Below are positions 1 to 5,934 of a stretch of DNA of 8,852 nt, in pieces. Position numbers and translations under genes: made by a program. The notes beneath the pieces were generated by a model. The model did no database searches. It saw only the letters and a program-made list of their open reading frames with translations, and had not been told where the DNA came from. Each line of letters opens with the position of its first letter. The stretch's first letter is position 1. Source of the DNA: Flavobacteriaceae bacterium UBA4022 (GTDB lineage: Bacteria > Bacteroidota > Bacteroidia > Flavobacteriales > Flavobacteriaceae); contig DGAU01000021.1 in NCBI GenBank assembly GCA_002384055.1, positions 1 to 8,852 of the forward strand, in the 5' to 3' direction.

Positions 1-53
1 ACACTAGTTAATGCGAGAGCGAAAAGCGCTACTAAAAAATAATTTTTTTTCAT
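1..53 (-). CDS. Start of a secreted or envelope protein gene (partial)
   Basis: Only the first 17 codons and two bases are inside the window; the gene continues off the left edge. The translation from the ATG at 53-51 is MKKNYFLVALFALALTS, with the next codon starting GT. A short positive N-terminus followed by an uninterrupted hydrophobic stretch is what a Sec signal peptide looks like, so the product is expected to leave the cytoplasm. Neither a cleavage site nor a lipobox is reached. A good Bacteroidota-type promoter lies just upstream (84-115) and the preceding operon is closed by a terminator, so the gene is probably transcribed separately. It has no Shine-Dalgarno sequence, which is normal for the group. 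The function cannot be told. An overlapping plus-strand reading ending at base 42 is possible but has less support. Confidence 0.62.
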   Translation of the reverse strand, partial: MKKNYFLVALFALALTS

Positions 54-83
54 AATAAGTTGAGTTTTTAAGTTTAATAAAAC

Positions 84-115
84 CAAAGTTACAAAATTAT
101 TCTAGAAGTACCCAA
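84..115 (-). promoter_or_regulatory. Bacteroidota-type promoter for the left-edge gene
   Basis: On the minus strand, TTG (115-113) is followed after 21 bases by TAACTTTG (91-84). This fits the Bacteroidota primary sigma-factor pattern TTG, 17-23 bases, TAnnTTTG exactly. Transcription would start near base 78, leaving an AT-rich leader of about 25 bases before the ATG at 53. The -33 element lies only 13 bases beyond the terminator hairpin of the preceding operon. Start-site position is inferred, not seen. Confidence 0.6.
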
Positions 116-128
116 AAACTATGGAAAT

Positions 129-156
129 AAAAAGAGGGCCGCAAGGCCCTCTTTTT
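129..156 (-). terminator. Intrinsic terminator of the SusC-SusD-lipoprotein operon
   Basis: A perfect inverted repeat with arms GAGGGCC (134-140) and GGCCCTC (145-151) around a four-base loop is flanked by AAAAA (129-133) and TTTTT (152-156). The GC-rich stem followed by a U-run is a textbook rho-independent terminator. It lies 26 bases past the stop codon of the lipoprotein gene at 183. Because it is symmetrical it could stop transcription in either direction, but no plus-strand gene clearly needs it. Confidence 0.9.
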
Positions 157-182
157 CATCTATTTTCGTTACAAGCAACCTC

Positions 183-773
183 TTAGATCGGTAAGAAGAT
201 GACTTTAAATAAGAATGGAGAGTTAAAATAAATACCTCCTGAAATAGTAACTCCTACAGATTCGTTGGAAAATGTTCTGCCATCGTTCATTACGATTTCG
301 AAACGAAGCGCCATGAAACTTGGTATACCTGGAGAGGCAGATTGTGCTGCGTACATGTCAGCAACATCTTGTACAACCACGCTTAGATCCGTTCTTGGCA
401 AACCGTTGCTGGATATCGCAAACTGACTGGCGTCAAAAGTCTGTAAAAACAATTCGCCAATTTCAGCGCCTGCATCAGTTAATAAAGGATCCTGGAGGTC
501 TTGATCGTTGAATACCTGTACGTAAAGGTTGACCTCTTTAAAGTCGGGTACAAAACTTCCGTTACCTTGTTGTACTTCTACGGTCGTATTGATCACGTTA
601 TTCGCTGGGTTAGTTACGGTTACTAAGTCCGGTAAATCGACTAACGTGCGCAATATCGCGCCAGATTCAGTATCTACAGTTTCGAGTACTTGATTGATCG
701 TGGCATCAGATTCGCTGCAGGCACTAAAGCTTATAGCGATTCCTAACATAAATATTTTTGCTAAAGTTTTCAT
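183..773 (-). CDS. Small lipoprotein of the SusC/SusD operon, function unknown
   Basis: The 196-residue product begins with a lipoprotein signal peptide: Lys2, a hydrophobic stretch at residues 8-17, and the lipobox FSAC with the lipidated cysteine at position 19. The following SESD is acidic and serine-rich, consistent with the surface-export signal of Bacteroidota lipoproteins (inference). The rest has no transmembrane segment and looks like alternating beta strands. The segments SGAILRT (37-43), GLPRTDL (124-130) and NDGRTFSN (163-170) resemble, from memory, uncharacterised lipoproteins found after SusD genes in flavobacteria; no function is assigned to them. The gene starts 14 bases after the SusD stop codon and is the last gene before a strong terminator, so it is surely cotranscribed with the pair. 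It may be an accessory ligand-binding or cap component of the SusCD complex, comparable in position but not in recognisable sequence to SusE/SusF. Confidence 0.85.
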   Translation of the reverse strand: MKTLAKIFMLGIAISFSACSESDATINQVLETVDTESGAILRTLVDLPDLVTVTNPANNVINTTVEVQQGNGSFVPDFKEVNLYVQVFNDQDLQDPLLTDAGAEIGELFLQTFDASQFAISSNGLPRTDLSVVVQDVADMYAAQSASPGIPSFMALRFEIVMNDGRTFSNESVGVTISGGIYFNSPFLFKVIFLPI

Positions 774-787
774 ATCTTTTTGTTTAG

Positions 788-2428
788 TTAGTTAGCAACA
801 GGAAATCCTGGTGATGCTGGGTTAGTATCCCAGAATACTTGGGAATCAACACCTGGTTTTTGAACAATGTTGCTGTTTACGTTAGCTTCATTTGAAGGAT
901 AGAAATAAGAACGAACAAAGGCTCCTGGATTAGGGTCAATATTCAATTGTAATTTTTTCGGATATCCTGTTCTACGGTAGAAATTGTAAGAATCCAGACC
1001 ATTACCATAATGAGCAATAAATTGTTGCTCAGCTAGAACTTCCCACTTAACTTCTGCACCACCGTTGTTGAATTCGTTGATGACACCACTTACGTAGTTG
1101 CTTACATCTGTAGCGGTAGCAAAGAAATCTGAGTTAGCCTCAGGATCTAAACTGCCGAATGACAAGACTTTGGTCATATGCTTGTTAATGGCACTGCTCA
1201 AGAGCGTTGAGGCAGCTCCAGCACTACCAGAGGCAAGTGCCACTTCGGCACGCATTAAGTCTGTCCATGCAGCAAGCATGATAGGGGCAATTCCACGACC
1301 ACCAGCACCACCACCAACGGTGACAGAGGTAAAGCGGTCATCATCGAAGCTACCACCGATGGGATAAACACCACCTGATGTTTTTTGGAAACTATCTGGT
1401 GGAATACCTTCGGCATTACCGTGATCACGACCCCAATAACCATCTTCTAATGAACAGAAGAGCATATTGGATGGGAAATGATTTGGTCTTGGCGCAACAG
1501 AACAGGTTAGTGTTGTTTGGCTTCCTCCTGGGTTACAGGACGCACCTGGTGTACAGGGCGTTTGACGATAGAAAAAATAACGTAATCTTGGATCATCTAA
1601 TTCTAGCATAGTACCCATAAGCCATACAGATTGATAAGGACCTGTACCGGTTACGTTGTAATTACCGTTGTAACTTGGATGTCTTGTGTCAGGATTCGTT
1701 TCGTTAGTTCCATATTGGAATTGAAAGTCGTCTGCACTGGTATTAATGAAATTACCATTGTTGACCACATTATTGAACGCTGTGTTATTCCCGGTGTTAA
1801 GATAAGCAACCATTTTGACGGTATTAGCTAATTTAACCCACTTGCCGTAGTCATTGTTGTAAAAGAAATCGTACTCCAAAATATCACCAGGCTGGTTCAA
1901 CAAGTCGATACCTTCGTTAAGCATATCTAGAGCTGCGGCATAAACCTCTTCTCCCGAATCTACAACAGGTGCAGGATAGACAGAAGGCTGCGTTGCTTGG
2001 CTATAAGGAACATCACCAAAACTATCTACCAAGGTAATCAAGGTATAAGCTTTAAGAATCTTCATAATTCCTAAGTGCTTGTTGGATGCTGAGCTATTCG
2101 CCAAAATTGTAGCAGAGGCCATGTCTGAAAACATTCCGCGGTAAGCGGTGCTCCACTCACCATCTAAGGCGACTGGTTGAAAATTGTTAACATAGGTACG
2201 TCCAAACATGTAGTTGATACGTGTTAGGCGAGCACCATTGTCTCCCATTTGTCTCATAAAACTGGTGAAATCCAGTTGAATAGATGTCATAAAGCGGTCT
2301 AAACTCGCCTTATCTTGAGTTACGCTGTTAGGATCGTCTAACAAATCTAGTTCTGTAGTTTCACACGAAGTGAATACTAAGCCAGTGGCTAGAAGAACGT
2401 AGGTAAAAAGTTTACTTATATTTTTCAT
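788..2428 (-). CDS. SusD/RagB-family substrate-binding surface lipoprotein
   Basis: This is a 546-residue SusD homologue that would sit as a lid on the extracellular face of the SusC barrel and capture ligand. The signal peptide ends in the lipobox FTSC with the lipidated cysteine at 22; ETTELD follows and may act as a surface-export signal. Family features are helical repeat (TPR-like) stretches at about 95-135, 160-180 and 195-210, the conserved block DGYWGRDHGNAEGIPPD (329-345), AWTDLMRAEVAL (387-398), and a C-terminal block with RRTGYP (485-490) and PSNEANVNSN (511-520). This pattern fits the SusD-like_2 branch (PF12771) better than the classic starch-binding SusD. Four cysteines at 292, 298, 309 and 325 lie in one loop before the GYWGRDHG block. 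The gene begins 19 bases after the SusC stop without a Shine-Dalgarno sequence. The ligand cannot be deduced, because no degradative enzyme is nearby. Confidence 0.95.
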   Translation of the reverse strand: MKNISKLFTYVLLATGLVFTSCETTELDLLDDPNSVTQDKASLDRFMTSIQLDFTSFMRQMGDNGARLTRINYMFGRTYVNNFQPVALDGEWSTAYRGMFSDMASATILANSSASNKHLGIMKILKAYTLITLVDSFGDVPYSQATQPSVYPAPVVDSGEEVYAAALDMLNEGIDLLNQPGDILEYDFFYNNDYGKWVKLANTVKMVAYLNTGNNTAFNNVVNNGNFINTSADDFQFQYGTNETNPDTRHPSYNGNYNVTGTGPYQSVWLMGTMLELDDPRLRYFFYRQTPCTPGASCNPGGSQTTLTCSVAPRPNHFPSNMLFCSLEDGYWGRDHGNAEGIPPDSFQKTSGGVYPIGGSFDDDRFTSVTVGGGAGGRGIAPIMLAAWTDLMRAEVALASGSAGAASTLLSSAINKHMTKVLSFGSLDPEANSDFFATATDVSNYVSGVINEFNNGGAEVKWEVLAEQQFIAHYGNGLDSYNFYRRTGYPKKLQLNIDPNPGAFVRSYFYPSNEANVNSNIVQKPGVDSQVFWDTNPASPGFPVAN

Positions 2429-2447
2429 TTTGTGAATGTTTTATCGG

Positions 2448-5400
2448 TTAAAATGAGGCATTAACGCTTAATCCATATCTTCTGCTACTTGGACCCGTTA
2501 AGAAATCAAATCCAGCTCCGTTACCAGCACCTAAACCGGTTGTATTAGGATCGAAGTGAATTCCTTCTGGAGTATTGTAGGCGTTATACCAGAGGTTGAA
2601 ACCACTGAATTTAACACTTACTGAACCAAATGGTGTTTTTTCGAGCAGTTTTGAGCTTATCGTATAAGCTAAAGATACTTCCTGTAAACGCACTACTGAC
2701 GCATCGTATACTTGTAATTCATCTGCTGGACTTGCAAAACCATTAGAGAAATAGAAGTCAGAGTTGTTGATCTGAACTGTGTTAGGAAGACCAGTATCTT
2801 GGTTAGTACCCTCAAGGATATAAGTTCCAAGACGATCTTCTGTATCGGTCGTTAAACCACGACCAAGCAGTGAACCTACTGTTGTAGAATAAATATCACC
2901 TCCAGCTACATGGCTGAATTGAACCCCGAAGTTAAGTCCTTTATAAGACATGGTATTAATGAAGTTCATCACGTAGTCAGGATTAGCATTTCCAATCATT
3001 GGAACCAAACCGTCCTCTGTTGTAGTTTGACTAACATAGTTACCTGCAGAATCAACAACAAGGTTTCCTTGTGCATCACGCAATACAGCTGAGCCGTACA
3101 TGGCCCCTAGAGGATCTCCGACCGTTGCAAAGTTACCGAGGTTTGTGAAACCGGCATATACAACTTGCTCTGTGTCTTGACCTAAGTCAAGAACTTCACT
3201 TTCAAATGTCGTGAAGTTCACATTAAGTTTCCAGTCCAAACCGTTGTTTTGTGATTTGATTAAATTCAAACCTAAATCAACCTCTACACCTTTTGATGCA
3301 ATCTCACCAATGTTGTTGTCAATGAAAGACGCACCCGTACTGGTTGGAATTGGTTGATTCTGTACGATTAGGTCATTGGTCGTTCTCTCAAAATAAGAGA
3401 AGTCAAAGGTTAAGCGACCGAATAAGTTTCCTTCGGCTCCAACTTCGAATTCTTCGAATAATTCTGGTTTGATTGCACGGTTACCAATACTACTGCTGGT
3501 CGTGTTCGAAGTAATATCTGAATTACCGTCGTTCCAAGCTTGCGTATTTAAGTTTACCAAAGTAACGGTTGGGTAGCCTGTAGCGAAGTTAGCGGATGTA
3601 CCATATCCCGCACGAAGCTTAAGATATTTGATACCGTTGTCTGAGGCTAAACCTTCAAAAGCACTGGTCGGTACAAATGACACACTAGCAGAAGGATAGA
3701 ATAATGAATTGTCTATAGAGTTAGAAACCCAGTCATTACGTCCAGATAGGTTGACAAAAAGATAGTTGTCATAATCCAGTAGCACCTGTCCAAAGACACC
3801 AACGATATTACGTTTTTGGTGGTATTCAGATTGGAATCTTTCTACAAATCCAGAATGATTAAAGAAGCCGAAGACCTGCTGGTCTGTACTTCTGAGCCCA
3901 AAACTGTTATAGTCGACACTGTTTGAAGTTGCTCCAACAGTAAAACTCATACTGCCTTTGTCATTTAACATAGAAAAGTTGTTTCCTGAAAAAAGCAAAC
4001 GGTGGTCATATATAGTATTTGTTGTCGCTGTAGTCGAGTAGAAACCACGATCGGTATTAATGTCTCCTGTAACACCACCACGGTTTTGACGGTTTGTAGC
4101 GTTTTCGGTATAGTTGTCAATACTTGCTTGATAAAACAAATTGAAGTGATCAGAAAGCTCATAGTCCAGTGCTGTGTAACCGTTAACACGGTTCACTAAT
4201 TGGCCAAAACGAGCGTTCTTAACTGTCCATAAAGGATGTTGGATCGCATTGTCTTGACGATAGTAAATGCTACCTCCGTCGGGAAGTTCGAAAGGCAATT
4301 CGTATAGATCAACGTTTCTTGGTGTATACATTAAATCACCAAAAATAGAAGAACCAGATCCAAAAGTACTGCTACCAAAACTCGCCGCAATTGGTGGCGT
4401 TTTTAGGTCTGTTTTCGTGTATGTCATGGAACCTCTAACGCTGAACTTATTGGTTAGTTTGGCATCACCAGAAATTGTTAAGTTACTACGCTTAACATTG
4501 TTTCCAGGCGTGAAACCATCTTCGTCTAGGTTACTGAATACAGTACCATAACCGAATTTACCGTCTTCGCTACGTCCTCGTGCACTCACAGAGATGGTAC
4601 GAGAAATTCCCTTACGGAAAAATTCACTGACACTATTACGTGGTTTCCAATCATAACGCTCTCCGGCATATTGCGCTTGGAAATCTGGATAATTGGTGGC
4701 TAAGAAGTTTGAAGTTGAATAAGGGTGCGCTACAGTTCCGTTGGCGTCAAAAGAAGGGTCAGCTCCCCAGCCTCCAAGACCGTCTCTGTAGAAACCTGGC
4801 CCCCAGTTACTGTAGAACCATCCGAATGCCTGGTCAAAACCACCACCGAATTGGTTTTGGTAATCGGGAAGTATACCTACTTCATTAACAAATACAGAAG
4901 AGGTAACTGTGATTTCTTGTTTTGTGTTCGTTTTTGCAGAACTACCGGTTTTAGTCGTAATAAGAATAACACCATTACGTCCTTGCGTACCATATAAGGT
5001 AGTCGCCGCTAAACCCTTAAGTATATCGACACGCTCGATGTTGTTTGGGTCGATATCGAAAGAACGACTTGATCCCATGTTTCCATCTACGAAGTTTCCT
5101 GACTGATTGGTGTCATTACTGATGGGCACACCATCAATTACGTACAGCGCGTTGTTGTCGCCAGTAAATGAATTGGTACCACGAATCACAACTTTGTTCG
5201 CAGATCCAGACATACCATTTTGTGAGGTAATTTGAATTCCTGCGGCTTTACCGCTGAGAACACGAGTTAAATCCGATTGTGGACTTTCTTGTATCGCTTC
5301 CGATTGAATCGAAGAAACCGAATAACCCAATGCTTTCTTATCTTTTTTTACAGCAAAACCAGTTACAACGACCTCATTAAGGATGGAGGCATCTGGTTCC

Positions 5401-5687
5401 ATTGCAAATGAAATGTCGGACGATGCTGCTGTAACAGGCATCTCTACTTTTTTGTAACCAACATAACTGAACACTAATGTCTCTCCTACAGAAACGTCGA
5501 TAGAATAATTTCCATCAAAATCTGTTTGAACTCCATTGGTTGTTCCATTTACAATAACATTGACTCCAGGTAAGGGTAGATTGGTTTCATCTAAAACCGA
5601 ACCAGAGACTGTTTTTTGTTGTGCGAACGTAAGTTGCACTACAAACGCTAGTAAAAGCGTCAAAAATCCACTATACTTTGTTCTCAT
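2448..5687 (-). CDS. SusC/RagA-family TonB-dependent outer-membrane transporter
   Basis: At 1079 residues this is a normal-length SusC-type importer, driven by TonB-ExbBD and paired with the SusD lid encoded next. In order it shows a signal peptide (1-22, cut after TFA), a carboxypeptidase-regulatory-like beta domain (about 25-97, with LPLPGVNV and TDFDGNYSI), a TonB-box region EVVVTGF (105-111), a plug domain (about 115-250, with VIRGTNSF, LYVIDGVPI, IERVDILKG and NGVILITTKTG), and a beta barrel from about 255 to the end. The last residue is phenylalanine, as expected for a BAM-assembled barrel. There is no extra N-terminal STN/secretin domain, so it is unlikely to signal through a FecR-type anti-sigma factor. 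It is the first gene of the three-gene operon, with a candidate promoter at 5716-5746. The ATG at 5687 gives the signal peptide directly and is preceded by AATAAATTACAAA, with no Shine-Dalgarno sequence. The substrate is unknown. Confidence 0.96.
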   Translation of the reverse strand: MRTKYSGFLTLLLAFVVQLTFAQQKTVSGSVLDETNLPLPGVNVIVNGTTNGVQTDFDGNYSIDVSVGETLVFSYVGYKKVEMPVTAASSDISFAMEPDASILNEVVVTGFAVKKDKKALGYSVSSIQSEAIQESPQSDLTRVLSGKAAGIQITSQNGMSGSANKVVIRGTNSFTGDNNALYVIDGVPISNDTNQSGNFVDGNMGSSRSFDIDPNNIERVDILKGLAATTLYGTQGRNGVILITTKTGSSAKTNTKQEITVTSSVFVNEVGILPDYQNQFGGGFDQAFGWFYSNWGPGFYRDGLGGWGADPSFDANGTVAHPYSTSNFLATNYPDFQAQYAGERYDWKPRNSVSEFFRKGISRTISVSARGRSEDGKFGYGTVFSNLDEDGFTPGNNVKRSNLTISGDAKLTNKFSVRGSMTYTKTDLKTPPIAASFGSSTFGSGSSIFGDLMYTPRNVDLYELPFELPDGGSIYYRQDNAIQHPLWTVKNARFGQLVNRVNGYTALDYELSDHFNLFYQASIDNYTENATNRQNRGGVTGDINTDRGFYSTTATTNTIYDHRLLFSGNNFSMLNDKGSMSFTVGATSNSVDYNSFGLRSTDQQVFGFFNHSGFVERFQSEYHQKRNIVGVFGQVLLDYDNYLFVNLSGRNDWVSNSIDNSLFYPSASVSFVPTSAFEGLASDNGIKYLKLRAGYGTSANFATGYPTVTLVNLNTQAWNDGNSDITSNTTSSSIGNRAIKPELFEEFEVGAEGNLFGRLTFDFSYFERTTNDLIVQNQPIPTSTGASFIDNNIGEIASKGVEVDLGLNLIKSQNNGLDWKLNVNFTTFESEVLDLGQDTEQVVYAGFTNLGNFATVGDPLGAMYGSAVLRDAQGNLVVDSAGNYVSQTTTEDGLVPMIGNANPDYVMNFINTMSYKGLNFGVQFSHVAGGDIYSTTVGSLLGRGLTTDTEDRLGTYILEGTNQDTGLPNTVQINNSDFYFSNGFASPADELQVYDASVVRLQEVSLAYTISSKLLEKTPFGSVSVKFSGFNLWYNAYNTPEGIHFDPNTTGLGAGNGAGFDFLTGPSSRRYGLSVNASF

Positions 5688-5715
5688 TTTGTAATTTATT
5701 TGAATTAGCTAACGC

Positions 5716-5746
5716 CAAAAATCACAATAAAAAGTTAAATACGCAA
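5716..5746 (-). promoter_or_regulatory. Candidate promoter of the SusC-SusD-lipoprotein operon
   Basis: On the minus strand TTG (5746-5744) is followed after 20 bases by GATTTTTG (5723-5716), which differs from TAnnTTTG only at the first base. The predicted start is near 5709, giving a leader of roughly 22 bases before the ATG at 5687. No better match was seen in the spacer. The operon might also receive transcripts from the upstream Omp85-like gene. Confidence 0.45.
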
Positions 5747-5752
5747 CTTTTT
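5729..5752. repeat. Inverted repeat over the -33 region of the SusC promoter
   Basis: AAAAAGTT (5729-5736) and AACTTTTT (5745-5752) form a perfect eight-base inverted repeat with an eight-base centre. It overlaps the -33 TTG and part of the promoter spacer, so it could be an operator. Read on the minus strand it also resembles a weak AT-rich hairpin with a short U-run that could partly terminate the Omp85-like transcript. Because the bases are nearly all A and T, chance remains a fair explanation. Confidence 0.35.
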
Positions 5753-5934
5753 TGGGCTAAAGTTTAATATTAATTTAACACTGATTTAAGCAATAGTGGT
5801 GCTTAGGCGCATTTTCTCTATCGGGGATGATCGGCTATGAATTACATTAGTCTGATGCTGAATCTGTTGCCGAAGACATTTATACTTATATATAATGATG
5901 GTGCAGTTCTATTATGGCAGTGGATATGCTACAA

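Larger units (their letters stand above)
5688..5934. other. Intergenic spacer between the Omp85-like gene and susC homologue
   Basis: This 247-base gap separates two same-strand genes. The part near the SusC gene holds a candidate promoter and an AT-rich inverted repeat, listed separately. From about 5780 to 5934 I see no open frame longer than about 20 codons, no RNA gene and no GC-rich terminator hairpin after the Omp85-like stop codon, so read-through into the SusC operon is possible. The perfect ten-base palindrome TTAATATTAA lies at 5764-5773, upstream of the promoter candidate. Confidence 0.6.

Noticed and set aside
1..42. Plus-strand C-terminus of a gene, reading TLVNARAKSATKK then stop at base 42
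   Set aside because: The frame is open but very short, matches nothing I recognise, and overlaps a minus-strand signal peptide that has a consensus promoter. The minus-strand reading explains more; the bidirectional terminator alone does not require a plus-strand gene.
1098..1831. Plus-strand open frames of about 65-90 codons inside the SusD gene
   Set aside because: They are antisense to an intact SusD coding region whose frame is fully supported by conserved blocks; their composition looks like a by-product of the opposite strand.
4267..4997. Plus-strand open frames of 80-95 codons inside the SusC gene
   Set aside because: They are antisense to an intact, strongly recognisable SusC coding region, have no recognisable domains, and no promoter or ribosome-binding signal was seen for them.
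5780..5934. Possible small peptide or regulatory RNA in the spacer before the SusC gene
   Set aside because: The longest start-to-stop frames are under 20 codons, and I found neither a strong hairpin nor a consensus promoter driving this stretch.
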